A DNA stretch of 64,000 nucleotides from contig NZ_BAFK01000003.1 in the NCBI RefSeq assembly GCF_000296695.1, forward strand, positions 62,001 to 126,000. Direction: 5' to 3'. A model generated the notes under the pieces. The model saw only the letters and a list, made by a program, of their open reading frames with translations, made no database searches and had not been told where the DNA came from. Position numbers and translations under genes: made by a program. Source of the DNA: Rheinheimera nanhaiensis E407-8. GTDB taxonomy: Bacteria; Pseudomonadota; Gammaproteobacteria; Enterobacterales; Alteromonadaceae. This document shows positions 36,336 through 45,357 of the stretch, piece by piece. Numbering within the stretch: position 1 is the first letter of the stretch; each line of letters begins with the position of its first letter.

Positions 36336-36731
36336 ATGACAGATTATCTTTTCGTGTATGGCACCTTACGCCAAAACGCCAAGCATCCAATGCACCAGCA
36401 GTTAATCGCTCACGCCCGCTTCGTTAGCATGGCGCGATATCAGGCGCGGCTATATCAGCTAAGTTATTACCCGGGCGCTGTGCCGTCAGCCAGTGCCGCC
36501 GATCAGGTGGTGGGCGAGCTGTATCAGCTACTGCAGCCAGAACTATTACTGCCACAGCTGGACCAGTACGAAGAATGTGGCGAAGGCTTTGCCAAGCCGC
36601 AAGAATATCGCCGTGAACTGCAGCAAGTAACGCTGGAAAACGGCACCAGCGTTAGCGCCTGGGTGTATATCTACAACCGCGATACGTCGGCTTTACAGCA
36701 GATCCAAAACGGCGATTTTCTGAATGTATAG
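36336..36731 (+). CDS. Gamma-glutamylcyclotransferase-like (GGCT/AIG2) family protein
   Basis: The 131-residue protein has the family signature VYGTLRQN (residues 7-14) and the acidic LDQYEECGEGF segment, where Glu79/Glu80 is the expected catalytic base. Members release 5-oxoproline from gamma-glutamyl amines or remain uncharacterised (YtfP type), so exact activity is open. It shares a terminator with convergent purH. Confidence 0.85.
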   Translation: MTDYLFVYGTLRQNAKHPMHQQLIAHARFVSMARYQARLYQLSYYPGAVPSASAADQVVGELYQLLQPELLLPQLDQYEECGEGFAKPQEYRRELQQVTLENGTSVSAWVYIYNRDTSALQQIQNGDFLNV

Positions 36732-36744
36732 CACCCGCAATAAC

Positions 36745-36768
36745 AAAGGCCGCAATGCGGCCTTTTTG
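36745..36768. terminator. Bidirectional terminator between the GGCT-like gene and purH
   Basis: AAAGGCCGC (36745-36753) pairs perfectly with GCGGCCTTT (36757-36765) around AAT, followed by T residues on the plus strand and TTTGTTATT on the minus strand. Confidence 0.88.
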
Positions 36769-36786
36769 TCTAAAGCAGATTTGCTA

Positions 36787-38373
36787 TTAGTGTCTAAAGT
36801 GGCGTACGCCGGTAAATACCATTGCCATACCGTGCTCGTCGGCGGCGGCGATAACTTCCGCATCACGCATCGAGCCACCTGGCTGGATCACTGCAGTAAT
36901 GCCAGCTGCGGCTGCAGCGTCGATACCGTCGCGAAACGGGAAGAAGGCGTCTGAGGCCATCACTGAGCCTTTTACTTCCAGCTTCTCATCGGCAGCCTTG
37001 ATACCGGCGATTTTCGCGCTGTATACCCGGCTCATTTGGCCGGCGCCAACGCCGATGGTCATGCTGTCTTTTACATACACTATGGCGTTTGATTTAACAA
37101 ACTTGGCGACCTTCCAGCAGAACAGCAAGTCTTTTAACTCCTGCTCGGTCGGCTGACGCTTGGTGACGACTTTTAAGTCGCTGGCAGACACTTTGGCCTG
37201 ATCGCGGTCTTGCAGCAACATACCGCCGTTAACCTGTTTAATATCCGTTGCCGGCGCAGCAGGGCTGAACTCACCGCATACCAGTAAACGCACGTTCGGT
37301 TTGGTGCCAACCACAGCAACAGCGGCATCGGTCGCAGACGGGGCAATAATCACTTCAACAAACTGGCGGCTGACAATTTCCTGCGCGGTGGTTTCATCCA
37401 GCTGACGGTTAAAGGCAATAATGCCGCCAAAAGCTGAAGTTGGGTCGGTTTTATAAGCGCGGTTGTAAGCCGCTAAAATGCTGTCACCAATGGCGACACC
37501 ACAAGGGTTAGCGTGCTTAACAATTACACAGGCTGGCTCGGCGAATTCTTTTACGCACTCCAGTGCCGCATCGGTATCGGCGATATTGTTGTACGACAAC
37601 GCCTTACCCTGCAATTGTTTAGCAGTAGATACTGAGGCTTCAGTCGCGCCGTCCTGCACATAAAAGGCTGCGCTCTGGTGGCTGTTTTCGCCATAGCGTA
37701 AGTCTTGTTTTTTGACAAATTGCGCATTGAACGTGCGCGGGAACTTAGTGGCTGGTTCGTTCGGCGTATCGTAGGCTGGCAGCATGGCACCAAAGTAGTT
37801 GGCAATCATGCCATCGTATTGGGCCGTATGCTCAAAGGCGCTGATCGCCAAACTGAAACGGGTGGCGTGGGTGGTGGCACCGCCATTGGCCTGCATTTCT
37901 GCCAGCACCATGTCGTAGTCTTTGGCGTTAACGACAATAGTCACGTCTTTGTGGTTTTTCGCTGCCGCGCGCACCATAGTCGGGCCGCCGATGTCGATGT
38001 TTTCCACCGCATCTTCCAGCGTGCAGCCGGGTTTAGCCACAGTGCTGGCAAACGGATACAGGTTAACCACCACTAAATCGATCGGGCCGATATGGTTGTC
38101 GGCCATTACCGCTTCGTCAACACCGCGGCGGGCTAAAATGCCACCGTGAATTTTCGGATGCAGGGTTTTTACCCGGCCGTCCATAATTTCCGGGTGGCCG
38201 GTATAGTCAGAGACTTCCGTTACCTTAATGCCTTGCTCGGCCAGTAATTTTGCCGTACCACCGGTAGAGAGGATATCTACCTGGGCCGCTTCAAGCGCGC
38301 GGGCAAATTCTACGATACCGGTTTTGTCGGACACACTTAACAGTGCGCGGCGGATAGGTCTTAGTGTCGTCAT
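36787..38373 (-). CDS. purH: Bifunctional AICAR transformylase/IMP cyclohydrolase PurH
   Basis: PurH carries out the last two steps of IMP synthesis. The 528-residue protein has the N-terminal cyclohydrolase (MGS-like) domain ([46 protein letters not shown]) and the C-terminal transformylase domain ([24 protein letters not shown] with the catalytic Lys-His, [14 protein letters not shown]). Length matches E. coli. Its usual partner purD is about 4.7 kb upstream, separated by fis, dusB, a kinase and a nuclease. No PurR-like box is visible in the leader. Confidence 0.96.
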   Translation of the reverse strand: MTTLRPIRRALLSVSDKTGIVEFARALEAAQVDILSTGGTAKLLAEQGIKVTEVSDYTGHPEIMDGRVKTLHPKIHGGILARRGVDEAVMADNHIGPIDLVVVNLYPFASTVAKPGCTLEDAVENIDIGGPTMVRAAAKNHKDVTIVVNAKDYDMVLAEMQANGGATTHATRFSLAISAFEHTAQYDGMIANYFGAMLPAYDTPNEPATKFPRTFNAQFVKKQDLRYGENSHQSAAFYVQDGATEASVSTAKQLQGKALSYNNIADTDAALECVKEFAEPACVIVKHANPCGVAIGDSILAAYNRAYKTDPTSAFGGIIAFNRQLDETTAQEIVSRQFVEVIIAPSATDAAVAVVGTKPNVRLLVCGEFSPAAPATDIKQVNGGMLLQDRDQAKVSASDLKVVTKRQPTEQELKDLLFCWKVAKFVKSNAIVYVKDSMTIGVGAGQMSRVYSAKIAGIKAADEKLEVKGSVMASDAFFPFRDGIDAAAAAGITAVIQPGGSMRDAEVIAAADEHGMAMVFTGVRHFRH

Positions 38374-38427
38374 GCTTAGACTCTCATTTTAGCTTGCAGA
38401 AATCGGTTATATCCCCAGCATTGTTAA

Positions 38428-38530
38428 CAGAGGCTAGTTTGCTCACGCTAACACGCCGTGAACCCCTCCCTGGGGGCTCGATTCGGCCATCCTGGCCTGC
38501 AACGGTTAGCTTAGAGCAAGCTAGCCTCTG
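38428..38530. repeat. Multi-arm inverted-repeat element between purH and fis (structured RNA or MITE-like)
   Basis: The ends are 17-base inverted arms (38428-38444 and 38514-38530, starting CAGAGGCTAG and ending CTAGCCTCTG) with one G-T pair. Nested inside are GCTAAC/GTTAGC (38447-38452 with 38505-38510), CCGT/ACGG, and two hairpins: CCCC-TCCCT-GGGG (38463-38475) and GGCCA-TCC-TGGCC (38485-38497). The fold is cloverleaf-like. The core motifs (CCTCCCTGGGGGCTCG and CGGCCATCCTGGCC) resemble dispersed repeats I recall from marine gammaproteobacteria, but I cannot confirm copies here. No ORF explains it. Confidence 0.7.
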
Positions 38531-38621
38531 CCAGAATGTCGTTAATCTGTTCTATCCTGTTTTGCTGCCTGAGTACCGAAGCTAATGCGGAAGGTAATGC
38601 GTAAAATTCCTCAGGAACAGC

Positions 38622-38646
38622 CAATAAAAAAGCACCCGAAGGTGCT
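38622..38646 (-). terminator. Terminator of the dusB-fis operon
   Basis: On the minus strand AGCACC-TTCG-GGTGCT (38631-38646) is followed by TTTTTTATT. A second GC hairpin, GCGGGG-CGAA-CCCCGC (38652-38667), sits between it and the fis stop. Confidence 0.88.
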
Positions 38647-38674
38647 TAGCAGCGGGGCGAACCCCGCGTTGGCA

Positions 38675-38965
38675 TTAGCTCATGCCGTACTGTTTTAATT
38701 TCTTGCGCAGCGTGCCGCGGTTTATACCCATCAGGTTAGCAGCGCGGGTTTGGTTACCGCGGGTATATTTCATTACCTCTTCCAGTAACGGGCGCTCTAA
38801 TTCAGATAATACCAGCTCGTACAGGTCGGTAACGTCCTGACCGTTTAACTGTTGCAGGTAGTTAGCAACGGCTTTTTGTGCAGCAGTGCTTAATGCCTGC
38901 GGCTTTTCCTGAGACTGTACGTTAGCGTTAGTAATAAATGGCGAAGTAACGTTCGAATTAAACAT
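38675..38965 (-). CDS. fis: Nucleoid protein Fis
   Basis: Fis is the growth-phase-dependent DNA-bending protein. The 96-residue sequence has a divergent N-terminus and the highly conserved C-terminal half: [47 protein letters not shown], containing the helix-turn-helix. The segment before it ([12 protein letters not shown]) matches E. coli closely. It follows dusB by 17 bases in the conserved dusB-fis operon and so is driven by the dusB promoter with its GC-rich discriminator. Confidence 0.95.
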   Translation of the reverse strand: MFNSNVTSPFITNANVQSQEKPQALSTAAQKAVANYLQQLNGQDVTDLYELVLSELERPLLEEVMKYTRGNQTRAANLMGINRGTLRKKLKQYGMS

Positions 38966-38982
38966 TGCTTTTCTCTTTTACG

Positions 38983-39954
38983 TTAGGTTGCTGCTAGTTG
39001 ATGAAAATAGTCATTTAAGGCGTCAAGTTGCTGCTTAGCGCACTCAATGCCATTGAATTCACTACGAAACACGCCGAGCGCATCGTGCTCGGCTAAATAC
39101 CAGCCCACATGCTTGCGGGCAATACGGGAACCGGCATGCTCACCATAAAGCTGGTGTAAACCCTGCACATGTTCCAGCATGATCTGGCGCACCTCGGCTA
39201 TTGCCGGTGGGGCCAGTTTGTCGCCGGTGGCCAGGTAATGCACCACCTCGCGGAAAATCCACGGCCGGCCTTGTGCGGCACGGCCTATCATAATGGCGTC
39301 AGCCCCGGTGTAATCCAGCACAAAACGTGCTTTCTCCGGTGTGGTGATATCGCCATTGGCAACCACAGGTATCGACACACTTTGCTTAATCGCACGAATG
39401 GTGTCGTACTCGGCTTCGCCTTTGTACATACAAGCTTTGGTGCGGCCATGCACCGCCAGCGCCTGTATGCCGTTATCCTGTGCAATCTGCGCAATCTGCA
39501 CGCCATTGCGGTTGTCGGTATCCCAACCGGTGCGGATTTTTAACGTTACCGGCACCTTAACTGCATCGACCACAGCGCGCACAATTTGTTGCACTAAATC
39601 CGGATACTGCAATAAGGCAGAGCCCGCCAGCTTTTTATTCACCTTTTTGGCCGGGCAGCCCATATTAATGTCGATAATATCGGCACCAATAGACACATTG
39701 TACTGCGCGGCTTCGGCCATTTGCTGCGGGTCTGAACCGGCAATTTGTACCGAGCGGATGCCCGACTCCTGCCGGTGGCCCATGCGATTTTGCGACTTTT
39801 CGCTTTGCCACACCAGCGGGTTGCTCGACAGCATTTCCGACACAGCTAAGGCTGCGCCAAACCGGCGGCAAAGCTCACGAAAAGTGTGATCGGTAACCCC
39901 AGCCATCGGAGCACAAATTACCTTGTTCGCTAACTGATATGGACCTATGCGCAC
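38983..39954 (-). CDS. dusB: tRNA-dihydrouridine synthase DusB
   Basis: DusB reduces uridine to dihydrouridine in tRNA using FMN and NADPH. Motifs are [41 protein letters not shown] with the catalytic Cys, [12 protein letters not shown], and [17 protein letters not shown] for FMN phosphate. I set the start at the GTG at 39954, giving MRIGPYQL as in E. coli; an adjacent GTG at 39957 is equally usable. The in-frame TTG at 40017 lies on the predicted -35 and is rejected. Length is 323 residues. Confidence 0.9.
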   Translation of the reverse strand: MRIGPYQLANKVICAPMAGVTDHTFRELCRRFGAALAVSEMLSSNPLVWQSEKSQNRMGHRQESGIRSVQIAGSDPQQMAEAAQYNVSIGADIIDINMGCPAKKVNKKLAGSALLQYPDLVQQIVRAVVDAVKVPVTLKIRTGWDTDNRNGVQIAQIAQDNGIQALAVHGRTKACMYKGEAEYDTIRAIKQSVSIPVVANGDITTPEKARFVLDYTGADAIMIGRAAQGRPWIFREVVHYLATGDKLAPPAIAEVRQIMLEHVQGLHQLYGEHAGSRIARKHVGWYLAEHDALGVFRSEFNGIECAKQQLDALNDYFHQLAAT

Positions 39955-39989
39955 CACGTAATCCAAGGCTCTACCCGTAAGGGGCGCTA

Positions 39990-40018
39990 AGTTTACGGAT
40001 TTTTGCCGCCAAAGCAAA
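39990..40018 (-). promoter_or_regulatory. Candidate dusB-fis promoter with GC-rich discriminator
   Basis: On the minus strand TTTGCT (40013-40018) and TAAACT (39990-39995) are 17 bases apart, followed by GCGCCCC (39981-39987). A GC-rich discriminator is characteristic of stringently controlled promoters such as E. coli fis. It gives a leader of about 30 bases. Confidence 0.55.
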
Positions 40019-40165
40019 GGCTATTATTTAAACAAAAGTGTAAATTTACTGGCCTTTGCTGTCTTGACATTCGCTAAACGGCTGAAAATTGGTGTTTTGT
40101 AAAGGTTGAAACACGGTGGAATGGGCGCTGGCAAAAAAGATAATTGTAGTGCTGTTGGTTTTGTA

Positions 40166-40200
40166 ACCAGACCAAACCGGTAGAACCGGTTTGGTCTGGT
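40166..40200. repeat. Perfect 15-bp hairpin after the PRK-like gene
   Basis: ACCAGACCAAACCGG (40166-40180) pairs perfectly with 40186-40200 around TAGAA, starting one base after the PRK-like stop codon. No T-run follows on either strand, so it is not a standard intrinsic terminator; it may stabilise a 3' end or be a protein site. Confidence 0.6.
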
Positions 40201-40201
40201 G

Positions 40202-41098
40202 TCAGGTACCTAACCAATCTACCTGGCCACGGGCCTGGCGCCGTTTAATCATTAACTCTTCAATCAGCGGCGTTAAAATAAGCTCCATCGCCAGGCCCAT
40301 TTTGCCACCTGGCACCACCAGCGTATTCACCCGTGACATAAAAGAGCCGTTAATCATCTGCAGATAGTACGGAAAGTCGACATGTTTGATGCCGCGAAAG
40401 CGGATTACGACAAAACTTTCATCCAGCGACGGGATATCTTTAGCGCTAAAGGGGTTAGAGGTATCTACTGTTGGCACGCGCTGAAAGTTGATGTGGGTGC
40501 GCGAGAACTGCGGCGTAATATGGTTTATATAATCGTCCATACTGCGCACTATGCTGGCCTGTACCGCTTCGCGGCTATGGCCACGCTCTGAAGTGTCGCG
40601 GATAATTTTCTGGATCCACTCTAAGTTAACAATCGGCACCATGCCGATCAGCAAATCGACATGCTGTGCCACATTGTGCTGGTCGGTCACAGCGCCGCCA
40701 TGCAGACCCTCGTAAAACAGTAGGTCGGTATTGGGGCGCAAGTCCTGCCAGGGGGTAAAAGTGCCGGGCAGCTGATTGTAGGGCACAGCTTCATCAAAGG
40801 TATGCAGATAATGACGGATCTTACCGCTGCCGGTTTCGCCATAGCTGGCAAAGAATTTTTCCAGCACACCAAAGTCATTGGCTTCCGGGCCAAAATAGCT
40901 TATATGGCGGCCTTCTTCTTTGGCTTTACGTATAGCCACTTCCATTTCCGGCCGGCTAAAGCGATGAAAGCAATCACCCTCGACAAAGGCGGCGTCGATA
41001 CCCAGCGTGCGAAAGATATGCTGAAACGCTATGGTGGTGGTGGTAGTGCCAGCGCCGGAAGAGCCGGTAATCGCAATAATAGGGTTTTTATGAGACAT
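40202..41098 (-). CDS. prkB: Phosphoribulokinase-like kinase (PrkB type)
   Basis: The 298-residue protein begins with the PRK-type P-loop AITGSSGAGTTTTTIAFQ, which lacks the usual lysine, as in true proteobacterial phosphoribulokinases. Other landmarks are EGDCFHRFSRPEME, the FGPEANDFGVLEKFF segment and DLLFYEGLHGGAVTD. E. coli PrkB is a close-sized relative whose physiological role is not established, and no RuBisCO gene is in view, so carbon fixation is not implied. It stands alone between the nuclease and dusB. Confidence 0.85.
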   Translation of the reverse strand: MSHKNPIIAITGSSGAGTTTTTIAFQHIFRTLGIDAAFVEGDCFHRFSRPEMEVAIRKAKEEGRHISYFGPEANDFGVLEKFFASYGETGSGKIRHYLHTFDEAVPYNQLPGTFTPWQDLRPNTDLLFYEGLHGGAVTDQHNVAQHVDLLIGMVPIVNLEWIQKIIRDTSERGHSREAVQASIVRSMDDYINHITPQFSRTHINFQRVPTVDTSNPFSAKDIPSLDESFVVIRFRGIKHVDFPYYLQMINGSFMSRVNTLVVPGGKMGLAMELILTPLIEELMIKRRQARGQVDWLGT

Positions 41099-41236
41099 AA
41101 CTGTCGCCCGCTAACTTAACTGAACCTCACCTTAAAACAAGAGCTCGACAGCGGGCAACTGTTTCTTGCGCTTTATTAAAAAGACCAGCCAGGGTTGCTG
41201 CGGGTTCTGCCTGCTAACTGGCTGAACCCGCGGTGA

Positions 41237-43030
41237 TTAGAACTCAAAGGTGGCGATCAGTGGGTCGTGATCGGACGAACGGTAGGGATCGGCGCTGTAC
41301 CACAACTTTTGCTGGGCAGCGCTTTTAAACTCGGTGTTGTAATCCAGCAACACAGGTTCATCGGCGTTAATAGCCCAATGCTGCATGCTGCTAAGCTGTT
41401 TAGCGAGCGTGGGGCTTGCCAGCGCATGATCCAGTGAGCCGGTGCGGCCGCGAAACACATAAGAATATTGGCTGCCCTGTGCAGCGTGCAGATATTGCCA
41501 GTTCTGCTGCTCCAGCGTGCGGATTGGATCTTCCCGCCGGTAAGCATTCAGATCGCCGATAATTATCTGGTAGTCGGTGCTGACACCGGTCGGCTGGCTG
41601 TGCAGCCAATCACTCAGGGCTTTAGCCGAACGGGTGCGCAGTGCATTCCAGCACGCCTGGCCGTCCTGCTGATCTGCGTTAACATCTTTACCGTCTTTCG
41701 GGCAGCTGCCTTTCGATTTAAAGTGGTTAATGCTGACGGTAACCAGCTCGTTACTCGCCAGATGACGAAAGCTTTGCGCCAGTGGCGGCCGGCTACCCCA
41801 GTCAAAAGGTGCTGTTAACAGCATAGCGGCTTTACCCTCGACACTGACAGTGGCCGGGCGATATAGCAGCGCCACTTTAATGGCATCAGTGCCGGGCTGC
41901 TGGCGGGTGATAATAAAGCGGTAGGGTTTGCTGGTAACTTTATTCAGCGCTGCGGTCAGCTCTGCTAATGCACCTTGCTGGCCATAGCCGTTATTCTCAA
42001 CTTCTAACAGACCGATAACATCGGCATCCAGCGCGGCCAATGCCGCGACGGTTTTTGCTTGCTGCCGGGCCAGCTCTGCCGGGGTAGAGGCGCCGCGGCG
42101 GGTTGGAAAGGCCGGGTTTTGGCCCTGGCCATTAAAGTAATTCAGCACATTAAAGCTGGCCACGCGTAAGGCTTTGGCCGGTTTCGCGGCCGGGGCTGCG
42201 GGTCTGGGGTTAGTCTGGCTGAACTGCGGCATTGTTGTTGGCACTAAACGGTAGCCACGCTCGTCCTGCAATAACACGCCGGTCAGATCATGTAATGTAT
42301 CGCCGATTCTGAGTGTCTGGCTGGCGCTGATTTTTACCGCACCCAGCACTAATGGCTCAGGGTTTTGCTGGTAATGGCCATCATCTACCACCAGCATATG
42401 TCGTTGTTGCTGAGTATCAAATAGTGCAGCTGCCGCCTCGCCGGGTAACTGCTGCTCGGTAGGTACCATTAGCCGCTGGTCGGCCACGGTAATCTCACCG
42501 TAGCGCGCCAGATGGTAAGTGTCGTTCACAATAAGGGGTTGGCTAAATTGCAGCAGCGCGCCTTCCAGCCGCTCCCAATTCAGGTTATCAGCCAAAGGCA
42601 GTGTCAGGCGCTGCGGGTTAACCGTTACGGCTTCACCGCACAGTTTAATTTCACTTACCTGATGCAGGCTGGTCTGTTGGCTAAGTTCAGCTACAGTACC
42701 GCTTACCTGCAGTACCTGGCCGGGCTGGTAAATCGCGGCCGCTTCAATATCGGCAATAAACAGGCTATTGGCCGTCAACGGGTTCGTGCTTTGCTCGCCA
42801 CGCAGCATCAGGCCGGCGGCTTTGCTGCCAGGGTAAACCACTGCAGTAACCACACCTTGCGTGGTCAGCTTACGGCCCAGCAGCGGGCTGGTATCTGTAT
42901 TACCCTGAATAGCCGAAATGGCGGTGGTGTCAGCCAAACACTCTGCCAGTGCCTGGCCGGGTGCTATGATACTGCAAGCAAAAGCAGCGAGCAGTGCCAG
43001 CTGCTTTGACGTTAAACTCTGACGCATCAT
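41237..43030 (-). CDS. ExeM/NucH-family extracellular endonuclease
   Basis: The 597-residue protein has a signal peptide ending GQALAE, an N-terminal OB-fold-like region (LTTQGVVTAVVYPGSKAAGLMLR...) and a C-terminal endonuclease/exonuclease/phosphatase domain: VASFNVLNYFNG, DVIGLLEVENNGYG, VTVSINHFKSKGSCP, IIGDLNAYRREDPI and SSDHDPLIATF, with the metal and catalytic His/Asp residues present. Such enzymes degrade extracellular DNA. The ATG lies three bases after the purD stop (a second ATG is two codons in), so it is probably co-transcribed with purD. Confidence 0.88.
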   Translation of the reverse strand: MMRQSLTSKQLALLAAFACSIIAPGQALAECLADTTAISAIQGNTDTSPLLGRKLTTQGVVTAVVYPGSKAAGLMLRGEQSTNPLTANSLFIADIEAAAIYQPGQVLQVSGTVAELSQQTSLHQVSEIKLCGEAVTVNPQRLTLPLADNLNWERLEGALLQFSQPLIVNDTYHLARYGEITVADQRLMVPTEQQLPGEAAAALFDTQQQRHMLVVDDGHYQQNPEPLVLGAVKISASQTLRIGDTLHDLTGVLLQDERGYRLVPTTMPQFSQTNPRPAAPAAKPAKALRVASFNVLNYFNGQGQNPAFPTRRGASTPAELARQQAKTVAALAALDADVIGLLEVENNGYGQQGALAELTAALNKVTSKPYRFIITRQQPGTDAIKVALLYRPATVSVEGKAAMLLTAPFDWGSRPPLAQSFRHLASNELVTVSINHFKSKGSCPKDGKDVNADQQDGQACWNALRTRSAKALSDWLHSQPTGVSTDYQIIIGDLNAYRREDPIRTLEQQNWQYLHAAQGSQYSYVFRGRTGSLDHALASPTLAKQLSSMQHWAINADEPVLLDYNTEFKSAAQQKLWYSADPYRSSDHDPLIATFEF

Positions 43031-43033
43031 CTG

Positions 43034-44320
43034 TTACTGCTTCTCGCGGGCGATAGCGCGATAGCCGATATCGGTGCGGCAGAACATGCCATCCCAGCGA
43101 ATGTGGCTGGCCAGCTGATAGGCAGCTTGCTGCGCTTGAGTAACATTAGCCCCTAAGGCCGTAGCACACAGCACCCGGCCACCGTTCGTCAGCACCTGGC
43201 CGTCTTTTTGCTCGGTACCGGCATGAAACACTTTGGCGCTGTCGCTGTCGATGCCATCCAGGCCACTGATCACCTTGCCTTTGGCATAGCTGTCCGGGTA
43301 ACCGCCAGCGGCTAATACCACGCCCACTGCAGCCTGGTCGGTAAATTGGATCTGCTTGCCGGCCAGCTCGCCTTTAGTTGCCGCTAAACACAGCGCCACT
43401 AAATCAGATTGCAGCCGCAGCATTATCGGCTGAGTTTCCGGGTCACCAAAGCGGCAGTTAAATTCCAGCACCTTGGCACTGCCATCCGGCGCTATCATTA
43501 AACCGGCGTATAAAAAGCCGGTAAATACCGTGCCTTCGCTGGCCATGCCATTTACCGTCGGGTAAATCACATGCTGCATTACCCAGTCATGCACAGCTGG
43601 CGTGACCACCGGTGCTGGCGAATATGCGCCCATGCCGCCGGTGTTAGGGCCTTTATCGGCGTTATCACGCGCTTTATGGTCCTGTGACGAGGCAAAGGCC
43701 AGCGCGGTTTTACCGTCAACCATGACGATAAAAGAGGCTTCTTCACCGGTTAAAAACTCTTCAATTACCACGCGGCTGCCGGCATCACCAAATTTATTGC
43801 CCGACAGCATATCGTCAATGGCGGCATCGGCTTCCTGTTGGCTTTGCGCAATAATGACGCCTTTACCTGCCGCCAGACCGTCGGCTTTAATCACTACCGG
43901 TAAGCCGAGCGTTTTAGCGAAAGCTTTGGCCGGCGCAATGTCGCTGAAGGTCTGATAGGCGGCGGTCGGAATCTGATGACGGGCTAAAAAGTCTTTGGCA
44001 AAGGCTTTGGAGCTCTCCAGCTGCGCCGCGGCTTTGGTTGGGCCAAAAATGGCCAGATCTGCAGCGCGAAACGCATCAACCACACCTTTGGCCAGCGGCG
44101 CCTCGGGCCCGACGATGGTCAGATCTATGGCTTCTGCTTTGGCAAACGCCAGTAGCGCGGGCACATCATCTGCCGCAATCGCCACATTGGTCAGGTTGCT
44201 CTCACGCGCGGTGCCGGCATTGCCCGGGGCGACAAATACCTTAGTGGCCAGAGGTGACTGGGCGGCTTTCCAGGCCAGTGCGTGCTCGCGGCCACCGCCG
44301 CCAATTACCAATACTTTCAT
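43034..44320 (-). CDS. purD: Phosphoribosylamine-glycine ligase PurD
   Basis: PurD joins glycine to phosphoribosylamine in purine synthesis. The 428-residue ATP-grasp enzyme has MKVLVIGGGGREHALAWK at the N-terminus, VGPEAPLAKGVVDAF, KADGLAAGKGVIIA, EEFLTGEEASF, DNADKGPNTGGMGAYSPAP and FNCRFGDPETQ. Size matches the family. It is usually next to purH, but here lies upstream of a nuclease gene with which it appears coupled. Confidence 0.96.
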   Translation of the reverse strand: MKVLVIGGGGREHALAWKAAQSPLATKVFVAPGNAGTARESNLTNVAIAADDVPALLAFAKAEAIDLTIVGPEAPLAKGVVDAFRAADLAIFGPTKAAAQLESSKAFAKDFLARHQIPTAAYQTFSDIAPAKAFAKTLGLPVVIKADGLAAGKGVIIAQSQQEADAAIDDMLSGNKFGDAGSRVVIEEFLTGEEASFIVMVDGKTALAFASSQDHKARDNADKGPNTGGMGAYSPAPVVTPAVHDWVMQHVIYPTVNGMASEGTVFTGFLYAGLMIAPDGSAKVLEFNCRFGDPETQPIMLRLQSDLVALCLAATKGELAGKQIQFTDQAAVGVVLAAGGYPDSYAKGKVISGLDGIDSDSAKVFHAGTEQKDGQVLTNGGRVLCATALGANVTQAQQAAYQLASHIRWDGMFCRTDIGYRAIAREKQ

Positions 44321-44347
44321 TTAGCTTTCCGTTAATTGATCAAAAAA

Positions 44348-45187
44348 TTACTCAGATACTGGCTTGCGAAACTTCAGCGTCATACGGTCGCTTTCGCCAA
44401 TGGCCAGATATTTCTCTTTGTCCTGCTCTTTTAGCCGCAGCACCGGAGGTAAGGTCCAGACACCACCCGGGTGGTCGGCCGTGTCTTTCGGGTTGGCGTT
44501 AATGTCGCTCTCGGCTTCAAACACAAAACCCGCTTGTTCTGCCAGTTTAATGGCCAGTGCCTGCGGGAAGTAACCGGTCTTCTGCCAGTCGCCGCTGGCT
44601 TTATCAGCCGGCAAGCGGTGCTCTACCACGCCTAACACCCCACCGGGCTTTAACGCGTTATAAAAATCTTTGAAAATGGCCACCATGCCCTCGTCACCGC
44701 CATTGCCATACCAGTTATGCAGGTTACGAAAGGTCAGCACCACATCGGCACTGCCGGCCGGTGCAATGGCGCTGCTGTTGCCAGGGGCAAACTCAGTCAG
44801 CTGTACCCGGTTGTATACCGGGTTTGCCGCCAGCTTGTCGACAAAAGCCGCGCGGCTACGCTTGTAGTAATCTGAGCTGCTGTCAGCCGGGAAATGGGCG
44901 GCATAATAAGTGCCGTGCGCCGCCAGTAAAGGCGCCAGAATTTCGGTGTACCAGCCGCCGCCGGGGGCTATTTCTACCACGGTGCTACTTGGCGTAACGT
45001 CAAAAAATTGCAGCGTGGCAACCGGGTTGCGGTATTTATCGCGGGCAACGTTAGCCGGGCTGCGGCTTGGGTGATCAACGGCCAGTTGCAGCGCTTCAGC
45101 AGAAGCCTGGGTCGTTGGGGTGCTGGCGCTGGCCAGCGGACTTAACAGCAGAGCAGACAGCACGGTAGCGAGTGTGAGTGTTTTCAT
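44348..45187 (-). CDS. Exported class I SAM-methyltransferase-like protein
   Basis: The 279-residue protein carries a Sec signal peptide (MKTLTLATVLSALLLSPLASAS) followed by a complete class I methyltransferase-like fold: motif I VVEIAPGGGWYTEIL, a mid-domain VVLTFRNLHNWYG and LKPGGVLGVVEHR. S-adenosylmethionine is cytoplasmic, so a secreted member is odd: it may act on another ligand, or bind rather than catalyse. Related exported proteins are annotated only by the fold. It lies 27 bases upstream of purD on the same strand, so it may be the first gene of a purD-nuclease operon. Confidence 0.8.
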   Translation of the reverse strand: MKTLTLATVLSALLLSPLASASTPTTQASAEALQLAVDHPSRSPANVARDKYRNPVATLQFFDVTPSSTVVEIAPGGGWYTEILAPLLAAHGTYYAAHFPADSSSDYYKRSRAAFVDKLAANPVYNRVQLTEFAPGNSSAIAPAGSADVVLTFRNLHNWYGNGGDEGMVAIFKDFYNALKPGGVLGVVEHRLPADKASGDWQKTGYFPQALAIKLAEQAGFVFEAESDINANPKDTADHPGGVWTLPPVLRLKEQDKEKYLAIGESDRMTLKFRKPVSE

Positions 45188-45357
45188 CGTCGTGGTTCCC
45201 TGGAGTAAAAGTGGCGCTAGTGTAGCAAAACAATGCTAAAAAAGCAGGTGAGTCAGGCACATTGTCTGGTTTAATTCAGATGGCCAGACTGCTATTTTCT
45301 CATCAACAATTGCATTCGGCTGTGATAGAATGCCGGCCCTTTTACGCGGGAAGCCTT

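Noticed and set aside
39955-40017. Longer dusB frame beginning with TTG at 40017
   Set aside because: The TTG overlaps the predicted -35, and homologues begin at the MRIG position.
41187-41234. Terminator after the nuclease gene
   Set aside because: Two alternative stems (AGCCAG/CTGGCT and GCGGGTTC/GAACCCGC) exclude each other, and the stem nearest the T tract has a 25-base loop; too uncertain to list.
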